From an uncultured Oscillospiraceae bacterium (lineage in GTDB: Bacteria > Bacillota > Clostridia > Oscillospirales > Acutalibacteraceae): a DNA stretch of 64,000 bases. The stretch covers positions 6,347 through 70,346 of the forward strand of contig UQDP01000012.1 in assembly GCA_900539845.1 (NCBI GenBank), given 5' to 3'. The stretch's first letter is position 1. Each line of letters starts with the position of its first letter. Shown here one piece after another: positions 37,396 to 46,350 of this stretch. The position numbers were made by a program, and so were the translations under genes. Below the pieces are notes generated by a model. The model was not told the DNA's origin. It saw only the letters and a list, made by a program, of their open reading frames with translations, and searched no databases.

Positions 37396-38739
37396 CTATT
37401 TCAGGATGATAAGCAATGCTTCGCCTTTGCCGATCTGCAGGGGGAGTTTTCCTTTTTCAACCGTAATCTCTTTCACAAATTCGTTGCCGTTTGGCGTAAC
37501 GCGGAAGATTTCAGCCTTTGCCGTTTTATTGCTTTGGATCTTCCATGTGCGGAAATCTCCGTCTTTACTGTAGGCAAAATAGCTGTTTTTAATGTGCACA
37601 AAAGGAAGACATAAATGATTGCCGTCCTTGATAACAGCCCCGTTCCAAACGATCTTCCCGCCTTTATAATAAGAGACTATTCCGTCTGAAAATTCGCATT
37701 TTTCACTTGAAAGAAAGCCCATGATTGCCAGACGCTTATGTTCACAGAGAAAATGATACGGTACCTGTACCGTGGCGAATTCGTGCAGAAAATCGTCTAA
37801 CCAGTTGGGGTTGGACATGATTATGATATCCTCGCCGTGCATGTTTCCGTAAAGATAATTACGAAAATATTTGTTTCTGAATATGCCCCCGCTGTAAAGC
37901 TGCGGCGGAGTTTCTATAACCTCTTTTCTGGTCATTCTGTAACACCACCAGCTTGCCGGTATCTCACCAACAGTTCTCATCGGTGCTTTGTGGTGATGCT
38001 CCCTAGGAAGTCCGAATATCGGGCGGTTCTTCAGATCTTCCGTTTCTTTATATGTGAATTCCGAAGTAATATCTATTCCTTTCTCACGAACATATCCGAT
38101 CATTTTTCTGCGCCCTTCGCACATTTCTGCTATTGAAACATCCGGGGCATAGTTTTTATAGCACTGAAAGTTATCGACATGCACGGTCTTCGCGTCTGCC
38201 AGAAACGGTAGGGTTTCAAGCAGTCTGTCAAACTGCCGCTTAAACAGACCGGATTCCCAGTATGCTTTGTGGTCGGTTTTGTAGCAGGCTCTGCCGTTGT
38301 ATTTTTCAATGGCGTGTATCTTTCCGTTCTTTTTGCGTATCAGAGCGTCTGCCTTTACAAAATCATTAAAGGAGGGGGCGTTGTCATATGCGTCGTTAAA
38401 GTTGATATGTACGCTTACTACGGAATGGTATTGTTTCGCCTCTTCATAAAGTCTGATGAAACTGTCGCGGGCGGTCTTGTCTTTCGGGCTCTTCAGCGCT
38501 TCGTTGACTTCAAAGAAATCGGGGTATTTATCATCATGCCCCAGATACTGCCATCCCACCAGATAGTATATTTTGGTGATCCCCTGTGTCACGGCGTCGA
38601 TCTTTTTTATAGCCTCAAGTGCCTGATCAAATGTCATAAGCACACGGCTTGCTTTTCCGCCTTTTTCAGGGACTGCCATGCCGAGCTTCATCATCATGCA
38701 TTTCGTGTAATCGTAACTGTACTTATAATCTGTATTCAT
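37396..38739 (-). CDS. Short GH101-like hydrolase, paralogue
   Basis: A 447-aa paralogue of the protein at 28196-29488, sharing YDYTKCMMMKLGMAVP, KIYYLVGWQYLGHDDKYPDF, HSVVSVHINFNDAYDNAPS, TVHVDNFQCY (candidate nucleophile) and DITSEFTYKE (candidate acid/base, 38 residues later). No signal peptide. The repeated MMMKL start and the WQYxGHDDKYP loop suggest a distinct GH101-related clade. Retention of two copies in one locus suggests different O-glycan cores as substrates. The function is inferred from these motifs and the neighbours. Confidence 0.7.
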   Translation of the reverse strand: MNTDYKYSYDYTKCMMMKLGMAVPEKGGKASRVLMTFDQALEAIKKIDAVTQGITKIYYLVGWQYLGHDDKYPDFFEVNEALKSPKDKTARDSFIRLYEEAKQYHSVVSVHINFNDAYDNAPSFNDFVKADALIRKKNGKIHAIEKYNGRACYKTDHKAYWESGLFKRQFDRLLETLPFLADAKTVHVDNFQCYKNYAPDVSIAEMCEGRRKMIGYVREKGIDITSEFTYKETEDLKNRPIFGLPREHHHKAPMRTVGEIPASWWCYRMTRKEVIETPPQLYSGGIFRNKYFRNYLYGNMHGEDIIIMSNPNWLDDFLHEFATVQVPYHFLCEHKRLAIMGFLSSEKCEFSDGIVSYYKGGKIVWNGAVIKDGNHLCLPFVHIKNSYFAYSKDGDFRTWKIQSNKTAKAEIFRVTPNGNEFVKEITVEKGKLPLQIGKGEALLIILK

Positions 38740-38751
38740 ATGTTTCCTCCG

Positions 38752-40914
38752 TTATTTCAGCATGTCTGCCGTAATCAGATTTTCTCCTTTTTTAAGAGAG
38801 AGCATAATTTCTTTTTGACCGTAGATCAATTTTATCCGCTTTTCCTGCGCAGAAATAAGGCTTATGTTTTCAAGCAGCGAATCTTTTAATGCCGCGCGTA
38901 CTCTTATGTTTGAGCTTGCCAGCAAGTCGAACGACAGGTCTTTCCATGTTTCGGGTATTGCCGGAAACAGCTCTATTTCTTGTGCATTGCATCTGAGCAG
39001 CATATTCTGAAGCGCGTCTGCTGCGAAAAAATTGCCCTCAAGTGAAAAGATGCGATAGGTTATGATGCTTTTGCCGGTTTTTTTATAATCTCCGTTAATA
39101 TGAAAAGTGTTTGGCAGGCAAAAGTCATTCCAGAATGTTTTCAGTGTTTCGGCTGCGTCATTTCCTCTTTTCTGAACCGCGTACAGGTTCGCAAGCCAGG
39201 CGAATGAATAGCCGCAGTATTCTTTCGTACCGAGTTTTTCCAGATCTGAAATCGAAGCGTCCGTTATTTTTTTGCCTTTGCCGGAATATTTCAGCAGTTC
39301 CAGCGGATAGATTGCAATCAAATGTGAAAAATGACGGTGAGAACGTTTTTGCATTTCATTAGGGGAAAGCATCAGCACGTCATTGCCGGTTACCGCAAGG
39401 GGCTGAAGCCTGCCGAGCACATTCTGCCATTCGGATTTGTCGCTTTCCAGCCTTAATTCGTCCGCTGCTTCGTACAGGTTTTTAAAATGGCGTATGAGCA
39501 TAGCGTTGTCATAATTTGAATTCGGCTCAAGCCATGATTTCAGTGTGTTGTCATGCGTCTCGGGGGAACTTGAAAGCGGAAAAATAAGCTTTCCGTTTTT
39601 ATCTTCTTTTAGAATCGAAAGCAGAAATTCACCGTATTTTTTTAGATACGGGTAAACACGGCTTTTCAGCAGTTTCCCGTCCTGTGCGTAGTCGCAGTAT
39701 TTTTTCAGTCCGTCGCAGAGCCAAGCCTGGTTTGACGGTGAAAGCGCGTACATTGGCCAGCCGCCGAGGGCGTTGGTGTTCATATCCATAACCGACGGCA
39801 GACACAGCCCTTTTGCTCCGAAAAATCCGCGTGCGAATTTTTCTGCGTTCTTTTCGTGGTAAAGCAAAAAATCGACGTAGCTTTTTCCGCAGGAAAGATG
39901 ATTTGCTTTAAGATAGCCGGAATAGCATAGCTGTGCGTTTAGGTCAAAGTGATAATCGCCCTTCCATGGCGGAAGCTGACCGTTGTCAGCCGTCCAAACT
40001 CCCTGAAGCGGCATTGGCGCGTATCCGGCACGCGAGCAGGAGCCTAAAAGGTAATTGGTTACATACCACTTTTTCTCGAAATATTTGTCCGGCAGATTCA
40101 AACGGCTTTCGTTCCAAAAATTCTCCCACCATGCTTTATGCTCTTTTAGATTCGCTTCATAACCGCGTTTTATCATGCTGCTTAACAGTGAAAACGCATT
40201 GTTTATGGCATCATTTTTGTTTTCGGCAATTGAAACGGTATAGGCAGCTTCATTTCCCGAAACAGCCAGAAATATTCCGTATGTAAGCCTGTCGTTTACT
40301 TTCTGTGTAAAATACTGAAAATCGATGCCGTCAGCTGTTTTTTCGGAAGTTTCAGCTTTTTCATATCTGAGATTTTTAAGGGACTGCGTGATCGCCGGCC
40401 TCAGCCTGATCCGTTTTTTTGTGCCTTTTTCACCGTATTCGGGGTTTTCTATCGCATATTTAACAGGCTTGTTTGTTCGTATGAAGCCAATGCGGCTTTC
40501 TGCGTGAACAAAGCTTTCCAGCTTTACGGTTTCGGTGTTTATTTCAGCCTCAGCGGCTGCGAGCTTCAGTTCTGCCGAGAACAGTTCTCTTTCTCCTATG
40601 TCAACAATGATCTTTCCGGCGGGCAGTTTCGTCGGAGTCGGTTTTGCATACGGAGCGTCAAAAACTTTGGATATTTTGCGTTTTCTTTTTTGACGCACAA
40701 ATTTGATAAGAGAAGCGTATGTAAAATCTCCGCCGGGCTCAACTGCAGAGCTGCAATCCCACAGGTCACCTTTATCTATACTTAGGCGCAGGCTGTTTCC
40801 GTTCCCCCATATCAGGCAGCCGATATCTCCGTTTCCGAGCGGCAGACCGTCGTCCCAGTGTTCGATATTATGATTGTATTTTATGTTGCAGTATTCTTTC
40901 GGAAGCGTAAGAAT
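38752..40914 (-). CDS. GH95-type alpha-L-fucosidase with unclear start codon
   Basis: Inverting alpha-1,2-fucosidase family protein. GH95 signatures are HWDDGLPLGNGDIGCLIWG at the N-terminus, then SPETHDNTLKSW, KRSHRHFSHLIAIYPLELL and YSFAWLANLYAVQK. The frame is open from 40935 (stop TAA at 40936-40938) but contains no ATG, GTG or TTG before a GTG at 40698. That GTG would delete the conserved N-terminus. A good Shine-Dalgarno sequence (AAAGGGAGG) is followed by ATT CTT ACG, so ATT (40914) or ACG (40908) may serve as start. Alternatively an indel separates an upstream ATG. No signal peptide. It is the first gene of the minus-strand operon. Confidence 0.8.
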   Translation of the reverse strand: MLTLPKEYCNIKYNHNIEHWDDGLPLGNGDIGCLIWGNGNSLRLSIDKGDLWDCSSAVEPGGDFTYASLIKFVRQKRKRKISKVFDAPYAKPTPTKLPAGKIIVDIGERELFSAELKLAAAEAEINTETVKLESFVHAESRIGFIRTNKPVKYAIENPEYGEKGTKKRIRLRPAITQSLKNLRYEKAETSEKTADGIDFQYFTQKVNDRLTYGIFLAVSGNEAAYTVSIAENKNDAINNAFSLLSSMIKRGYEANLKEHKAWWENFWNESRLNLPDKYFEKKWYVTNYLLGSCSRAGYAPMPLQGVWTADNGQLPPWKGDYHFDLNAQLCYSGYLKANHLSCGKSYVDFLLYHEKNAEKFARGFFGAKGLCLPSVMDMNTNALGGWPMYALSPSNQAWLCDGLKKYCDYAQDGKLLKSRVYPYLKKYGEFLLSILKEDKNGKLIFPLSSSPETHDNTLKSWLEPNSNYDNAMLIRHFKNLYEAADELRLESDKSEWQNVLGRLQPLAVTGNDVLMLSPNEMQKRSHRHFSHLIAIYPLELLKYSGKGKKITDASISDLEKLGTKEYCGYSFAWLANLYAVQKRGNDAAETLKTFWNDFCLPNTFHINGDYKKTGKSIITYRIFSLEGNFFAADALQNMLLRCNAQEIELFPAIPETWKDLSFDLLASSNIRVRAALKDSLLENISLISAQEKRIKLIYGQKEIMLSLKKGENLITADMLK

Positions 40915-40934
40915 CCCTCCCTTTTTACAGTTCC

Positions 40935-40984
40935 ATTATATATTAAAAATTGTTTCTAAAACTTATATTTCCTGCCTAAAACTT
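40935..40984 (-). promoter_or_regulatory. Activator-type promoter and direct-repeat operator of the minus operon
   Basis: A perfect TATAAT (40935-40940) has no recognisable -35 box. In its place lie two exact copies of AAGTTTTAG (read on the minus strand; 40956-40964 and 40976-40984), starting 20 bp apart. The nearer copy covers the -35 position. This is the geometry of AraC-family class II activation, and an AraC-type gene ends about 50 bp upstream. Confidence 0.6.
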
Positions 40985-40997
40985 TAGAAATGCAATC

Positions 40998-41030
40998 AAA
41001 AAAGAGCGCATGATAAACGCGCCCTTTTAT
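40998..41030 (-). terminator. Terminator after the AraC-type regulator gene
   Basis: On the minus strand GGGCGC pairs with GCGCTC (one G-U pair) around a loop of about nine bases, followed by six Us. It separates regulator transcription from the GH95 promoter. Confidence 0.65.
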
Positions 41031-41034
41031 TGCT

Positions 41035-41883
41035 CTAAAATTCGAGTTTCCTGAATTTGTTGGGTGAAAAGCCCGTGTTTTTTGTGAAAAAATAAATAAA
41101 GTTCGATTCGCTGTTAAAACCGGTCTCATATGCGATCTGAGATATGCTCAGGTCTGTTTTCTGAAGAAAATCTTTTGCCCGGTTCAGCCTTGATATGAGC
41201 ACAAAATCATAGGGTGAAAATCCTGTTTGCTGTTTGAAAACTCTTGAAAAATGAGAAGGACTCATATGAATCACATCAGCTATATTTTGAACGGTCAGTT
41301 TTTCGCTTAAATGCTCGAGTATATATTTTTTTGCGTCCTGCACGCTTTCCTCATAGCTTGTTTTATTCTTTGTGCTGATGTGAAGCGGGTTGGATAGCTC
41401 GGCAAGGATTTTATATATATCCAGCGACCAGTTGATCTCGCTCGGTTTGTTGTCGGACGCCATGCCGTCAAATATTCTGAAAAGCAGTTTCTCAACATGG
41501 TCCGGGTCGCTGCAGCGAATCAAATTTCCTTCGTTTTTAACGATCTCATTGTAAAAGGGAATGCAGTTCTGCCCGTTGAAATGGATCCAGATAGATTCCA
41601 TATTGTTATTTGTGTAGTATTCGTGGGGCTTAAAACAGTCTAGGATAACGGTTTCTCCCTTTCTTGCCGTTGTGTGTTTTCCGTTTTGCACAAAGGTAAA
41701 TGTGCCGCCCAAAATATGTGTGACCAGCAGGCTGTTATAGTTTTCCCTTACCAGATGATAATTTTTTACGCAAAAGAAATGCCCCGCGCTCGTGGGATAA
41801 AAATACAATGCTTTCGCAGTCGGCGAAGGTGACGAAAAGTAAAAATCCGATTTTTTTAAGACACCTGTCTCTATTGATTTCAT
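41035..41883 (-). CDS. AraC-family transcriptional regulator
   Basis: A 282-aa regulator with an N-terminal cupin-like sensing domain (GGTFTFVQNGKHTTARKGET, then ILDCFKPHEYYTNNN) and a C-terminal double helix-turn-helix: LTVQNIADVIHMSPSHFSRV and LSISQIAYETGFNSESNFIY. It starts at the ATG at 41883. It lies exactly between the two divergent glycan operons, so I infer that it activates one or both in response to a glycan-derived sugar. A terminator follows it and the direct-repeat operator lies beyond. Confidence 0.93.
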   Translation of the reverse strand: MKSIETGVLKKSDFYFSSPSPTAKALYFYPTSAGHFFCVKNYHLVRENYNSLLVTHILGGTFTFVQNGKHTTARKGETVILDCFKPHEYYTNNNMESIWIHFNGQNCIPFYNEIVKNEGNLIRCSDPDHVEKLLFRIFDGMASDNKPSEINWSLDIYKILAELSNPLHISTKNKTSYEESVQDAKKYILEHLSEKLTVQNIADVIHMSPSHFSRVFKQQTGFSPYDFVLISRLNRAKDFLQKTDLSISQIAYETGFNSESNFIYFFTKNTGFSPNKFRKLEF

Positions 41884-41968
41884 ATAATATATAACCTCTT
41901 TTTTATAAAACAGCAGGATTTCTAATAAATCAAGTTGCTTTTCGTAATTATATGCGGCGATTTCATTA

Positions 41969-41974
41969 TATAAT
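41969..41974 (+). promoter_or_regulatory. Candidate -10 element of the plus-strand glycan operon
   Basis: A perfect TATAAT precedes the DUF5107-TPR gene by about 65 bp. The -35 position (AATTAT) is poor, consistent with activator dependence. Downstream, AATCAC-T-GTGATT (41994-42006) is a short palindrome running into eight Ts, which could be an operator or a weak attenuator. Confidence 0.4.
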
Positions 41975-42037
41975 GTGACTATAAAAAAGTCAATCACTGT
42001 GATTTTTTTTGTAGAAAAAGATGGAGGTAAATCAATA

Positions 42038-45000
42038 TTGAACAATAAGGTAAAAGTTTGGCAGGAGCAGGTTAAAATCCACACATATCCTGTAGGTAAG
42101 CCCGATAAGAATCCTATGTTTCTTGAAAAAAGGGTTTATCAAGGCAGCAGCGGAAAGGTCTATCCCCACACGGTTATCGATAAGATATATGATGAGAAAA
42201 CTGAGAAAGAATATACAGCGGTATTTCTTGAAAATGATTATATCAAGGTCATGATTCTGCCGGAAATAGGCGGCAGAATTCAGCGCGCGACGGATAAGAC
42301 GAATCAATATGACTTTGTTTACTACAATCACGTTGTCAAACCAGCGCTGGTAGGTCTTGCCGGACCATGGATCTCAGGCGGCATAGAGTTCAACTGGCCC
42401 CAGCACCACCGCCCCAGCACGTTTGACCCTGTTGATTACACATATTATGAGAATGAGGACGGCAGCGCCACCGTTGTTGTGAGCGAAATCGAAAACATGT
42501 TCCGGACAAAAGGAATGGCAAAGATCAGTCTTTATCCGGACAGCAGCTACATAGAAATAAAAGCGCAGCTCTATAACAGAACGGATACGGAACAGACCTT
42601 TTTGTGGTGGGCAAATCCCGCGGTTGCCGTAAATGACAACACGAGAAGTATTTTTCCGCCGGATGTTACCGCGGTTATGGACCACGGAAAACGCGCGGTT
42701 TCAACCTTCCCGATCGCCACAGGCACATATTATAAAGTGGATTACAGCGCAGGCGTAGATATTTCAAGATATAAAAATCTGCCCGTTCCCACTTCCTATA
42801 TGGCTGCAAAGTCGGATTATGATTTTGTGGGCGGATATGATGACAAGCTTGAAGCCGGCATACTCCATGTTGCCGATCACCATGTTTCGCCGGGTAAAAA
42901 GCAGTGGACCTGGGGCTGCGGCGATTTCGGCAAAGCGTGGGATAGGAATCTGACAGACAGCGACGGTCCTTATGTTGAGCTTATGACAGGCTGCTTTACG
43001 GATAATCAGCCCGATTTTACGTGGCTTGCGCCGCTTGAGGAAAAGCAGTTTACGCAGTATTTTATGCCGTATAAAAAGCTCGGCACTGTGCACAATGCCA
43101 CAAAAGACCTTGCTATGAACTGTGAAAACGGCGCTGTTCACCTTTATGCAACGGGCAATGTCGGCGCGGTCACCGTTTATGTATATGACAGCAGTAAATG
43201 CGTGCTGAAACGTGACGAGGAACTGCACACAACCGATTTCGTCACGATCGAAGTGCCGGAAAGCACTGAAAAGATCGTGATCCAAAGAAACGGGCTTGAT
43301 TATTTAAAATATGAGATAAACTGCAAAAAGCAGGAGGTGCCGGATGCGGCAACGGCGCCGCCCGCTCCGAAAGACTGTGAGACGACAGAGGATCTTTATC
43401 TGTATGGTCTTCACATCGAACAGTACCGCCACGCAACGTATCTTCCCGAAGATTACTATCTCGAAGGACTCAGGCGAGACGCAACGGATATCCGCCTCAA
43501 TAACGCGTACGGAAAACTGCTGTTCAAACGCGGAAAGTTTGAAGAGAGCGAGAAATATTTCAGAAACGCAATCAAAAAAGCAACCCGTTCAAATCCGAAT
43601 CCTTATGACAGTGAACCGTATTATAATCTCGGCTTGTCGCTGTTGTATCAGAACAGGCTTGCCGAAAGCTATGACGCGTTTTACAAGTCTGTGTGGAGCA
43701 ATGCCTGCTGTGAATCGGCGTTTTACCATATGGCTTGCCTATGCGCGGTGAAAAAAGATTATCAAGCTGCGCTTGAGCATGCGGAAAGATCGATCCTTAA
43801 AAACGCGCACAATATCAAGGCGCTTGACCTCAAAGCGCTTCTGCTTGAAAAAACAGGTGAGAAAGAAGCGGCTCTGGAAATTGCAAGGGGTGTTTTGAAG
43901 ATTGACCCGCTCGATGTTATCAGCAGACGCGTTTTGGGCGAAAAGCCGCAGGTCAATTATAATACGGCAATCGAAATTGCTTGCGAATACGCAGCGGCAG
44001 GCTTTATTGAAGACGCCGCTTTGATACTTGAGGAGGACGAAAGCGGTTATCCGCTCATTTCCTATTACCTTAGCTTTTATTACAGCCTGCTCGGCAACAG
44101 CGCAAAAGCCGATGCATATCAGAAAGCCGGCCGTGATACGGAGTTCACAGGCTGTTTCCCGCACAGGCTTACAGATCTGAAGGTGCTTGAACATACACTG
44201 TCGGCGCACAAGGAGGATTGGCGCGCAAATTATTACCTCGGCTGTCTGCTCTATGATAAGAAACGATATGACGAGGCGATAGAATGCTGGGAAAGATCGG
44301 TGGAAGGCAACGATGGTTTCCCGACCTCCCACAGAAATCTTGCGCTTGCCTATTACAACAAAAAGAACGATCCGATGCGTGCGCAAGAAGAACTTGAAAA
44401 GGCTTTCAGCCTTGACAACACAGACGCAAGAGTGCTGATGGAGCTGGATCAGCTTTATAAAAAGAACGGAAAAACGTCCGGGGAGCGTCTCGCTTTGCTT
44501 AACGAACATATGGAGCTTGTGGAATTCAGGGACGATCTGCTGTCCGAATACATAACCCTGCTCAACACAACAGGCAGATATGAGGACGCGTATTCCTGCA
44601 TGATGTCACACAATTTCCACCCGTGGGAGGGCGGCGAAGGAAAGATCACCGCGCAGTATGTATTTTCGCTTACCGCCATGGCAAAGCAGGAGATTGAAAA
44701 CGGCAACTGTAAAAGGGCTGTTGAGATGCTGTCCAAAACGGCTGAATATCCGCATAATCTCGGCGAAGGCAAGCTTTACGGCGCACAGGAGAATCTTCAG
44801 AATTATCTTCTGGGCTTTGCTTATGAGAAGCTAGGAGATAACGAAAAAGCCACAGCTTGTTATGAGAAAGCCGCAGCCGGACTTTCCGAACCAAAGAGCG
44901 CTATGTATTATAACGACCAGCCGCCCGAAACGATTTTCTGTCAGGGCATCGCGCTTTTAAAGCTGGGAAGAGAAAAAGACGCAAACGAGCGGTTTGATAA

Positions 45001-45262
45001 GCTGATCAAATATGCGGATGCGCATATTGACGATGATGTCAAGATAGATTATTTTGCCGTGTCTCTGCCTGATTTTCTTGTGTTTGATGAAGATCTGCAT
45101 AAAAAGAACAGAGTTCACTGCCTGTTTATGAAGGCGCTCGGTCTGCTCGGCAAAAACGAGAAAGAAAGAGCGGATGAAACATTAAACAGCGCATACGCGC
45201 TTGAAAAATATCATTTTGGTATGAACAGCTATAAAACGCTTTTTATGAATGAAGGAGAATAA
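42038..45262 (+). CDS. DUF5107-TPR protein
   Basis: A 1074-aa protein starting at a TTG (42038) with GGAGGT nine bases before. The N-terminal half is a DUF5107 domain, a galactose-mutarotase-like beta-sandwich (LPEIGGRIQRATDKTNQYDF, GGIEFNWPQHHRPST, EQTFLWWANPAVAV). The C-terminal half is a series of tetratricopeptide repeats (PYYNLGLSLLYQNRLAES, ANYYLGCLLYDKKRYDEAIE). The family occurs beside glycoside hydrolases and its activity is unknown; the sandwich could bind or hydrolyse oligosaccharides. No signal peptide. It is the first gene of a 13-gene plus-strand operon, and a shorter paralogue lies at 52819. Confidence 0.85.
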   Translation: MNNKVKVWQEQVKIHTYPVGKPDKNPMFLEKRVYQGSSGKVYPHTVIDKIYDEKTEKEYTAVFLENDYIKVMILPEIGGRIQRATDKTNQYDFVYYNHVVKPALVGLAGPWISGGIEFNWPQHHRPSTFDPVDYTYYENEDGSATVVVSEIENMFRTKGMAKISLYPDSSYIEIKAQLYNRTDTEQTFLWWANPAVAVNDNTRSIFPPDVTAVMDHGKRAVSTFPIATGTYYKVDYSAGVDISRYKNLPVPTSYMAAKSDYDFVGGYDDKLEAGILHVADHHVSPGKKQWTWGCGDFGKAWDRNLTDSDGPYVELMTGCFTDNQPDFTWLAPLEEKQFTQYFMPYKKLGTVHNATKDLAMNCENGAVHLYATGNVGAVTVYVYDSSKCVLKRDEELHTTDFVTIEVPESTEKIVIQRNGLDYLKYEINCKKQEVPDAATAPPAPKDCETTEDLYLYGLHIEQYRHATYLPEDYYLEGLRRDATDIRLNNAYGKLLFKRGKFEESEKYFRNAIKKATRSNPNPYDSEPYYNLGLSLLYQNRLAESYDAFYKSVWSNACCESAFYHMACLCAVKKDYQAALEHAERSILKNAHNIKALDLKALLLEKTGEKEAALEIARGVLKIDPLDVISRRVLGEKPQVNYNTAIEIACEYAAAGFIEDAALILEEDESGYPLISYYLSFYYSLLGNSAKADAYQKAGRDTEFTGCFPHRLTDLKVLEHTLSAHKEDWRANYYLGCLLYDKKRYDEAIECWERSVEGNDGFPTSHRNLALAYYNKKNDPMRAQEELEKAFSLDNTDARVLMELDQLYKKNGKTSGERLALLNEHMELVEFRDDLLSEYITLLNTTGRYEDAYSCMMSHNFHPWEGGEGKITAQYVFSLTAMAKQEIENGNCKRAVEMLSKTAEYPHNLGEGKLYGAQENLQNYLLGFAYEKLGDNEKATACYEKAAAGLSEPKSAMYYNDQPPETIFCQGIALLKLGREKDANERFDKLIKYADAHIDDDVKIDYFAVSLPDFLVFDEDLHKKNRVHCLFMKALGLLGKNEKERADETLNSAYALEKYHFGMNSYKTLFMNEGE

Positions 45263-45265
45263 TTT

Positions 45266-46330
45266 ATGAATGCTCTCAAAAAGTTTTTCGGATTTAAAGC
45301 AGTGAAAATCATGATTGCCGTTATTGCGGTGATCCTTGTTATCGTTGCGATATGCAACGCTGTATTTGCTTCGGTTGCGCTTGAATATCAAAAGGGCGTT
45401 GCCGTGTGTGATGAATGGTCGCCGGAAGATACATACACCCCCGATTATGCGCAGGAAATAGACGCCGGAACCGATGATTTTAAGATCCTTTGCATAACAG
45501 ACGTGCATATACGCAATCACGCAACTTTCGCGGCGGAATTCGGCGTCAATTTCATTCTGGACGGTATGAGCGAAATTCAGTTAAAGCAGCTTATCAATGA
45601 AGTGAATCCCGGCTTGATCATTGTCGGCGGCGATACTGTTTTGACTGCATGGAACGATATCTGCACACAGCAGTTCTGTGATTTTATGGAGCAGTTTGAG
45701 ATACCATGGGCGCCTGTCTTCGGCAATCATGATTATGAGGGCAGAGCGGATAAGCCGAAGCTTGCCGAGATCTATGAGGCGAGCGAACACTGCCTGTTCA
45801 AAAGCGGTCCCGAGGGAATGAACGGCATGGGCAATTATATCCTTAACCTCACAAGAAACGGCGAGGTCGTTTATTCACTCTTTATGTTTGACGACGGTCA
45901 GTTCCGTGTGGTCGACGGTCAGATCACGGACGGCGGTATAGGCGAAAATCAGATTGAGTGGTATCAGTGGGCGGTCAACGGCATCAATGAAACAAGCGGA
46001 AAGACCGTTCCGAACATGGCGTTTATGCATGTTCCCGTTCCCGAGTACAATGAACTGAACGATGATTTTGAGATGGGTCTTCGCAAGGAGGAGAGCTGCA
46101 CCGCTGCCGTGAACGACGGATTCTTTGATGTATTCAAGGCAAACGGCGGAACCCATATGTTTGCGGGTCACGATCATCTCAATAACTTCATTGCGGAATA
46201 CGAGGGTGTAAAGCTTTGCTATTTTACCAAAAGCTCATATAACTGCAACTTCACGTTTGATGAATTGGGCGGACTCGTGCTCACGCTTGATAAAGATAAT
46301 AACGTAAATCTTCAGATCCATGAATTCTAA
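45266..46330 (+). CDS. Membrane-anchored metallophosphoesterase (calcineurin-like)
   Basis: A 354-aa protein with an N-terminal membrane helix (MIAVIAVILVIVAICNAV) that anchors the catalytic domain outside the cell. The metal-binding motifs are complete: ITDVHI, GGDT, FGNHDYEG, FMHVPVPEYNE and FAGHDHLNN. The HVP-x-EY and GHDHLN pattern is typical of Dcr2/PAP29-like phosphatases. A second copy (54739-55788) occurs in the same operon, again directly behind a DUF5107 gene. The substrate is unknown; a phosphorylated glycan or nucleotide at the surface is possible. Confidence 0.88.
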   Translation: MNALKKFFGFKAVKIMIAVIAVILVIVAICNAVFASVALEYQKGVAVCDEWSPEDTYTPDYAQEIDAGTDDFKILCITDVHIRNHATFAAEFGVNFILDGMSEIQLKQLINEVNPGLIIVGGDTVLTAWNDICTQQFCDFMEQFEIPWAPVFGNHDYEGRADKPKLAEIYEASEHCLFKSGPEGMNGMGNYILNLTRNGEVVYSLFMFDDGQFRVVDGQITDGGIGENQIEWYQWAVNGINETSGKTVPNMAFMHVPVPEYNELNDDFEMGLRKEESCTAAVNDGFFDVFKANGGTHMFAGHDHLNNFIAEYEGVKLCYFTKSSYNCNFTFDELGGLVLTLDKDNNVNLQIHEF

Positions 46331-46350
46331 TAATTAAAGGCGGAAACAAA

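Noticed and set aside
40698-40700. GTG as the real start of the GH95 gene
   Set aside because: The conserved HWDDGLPLGNG segment lies upstream in the same frame, so starting here would remove part of the catalytic protein's N-terminal domain.
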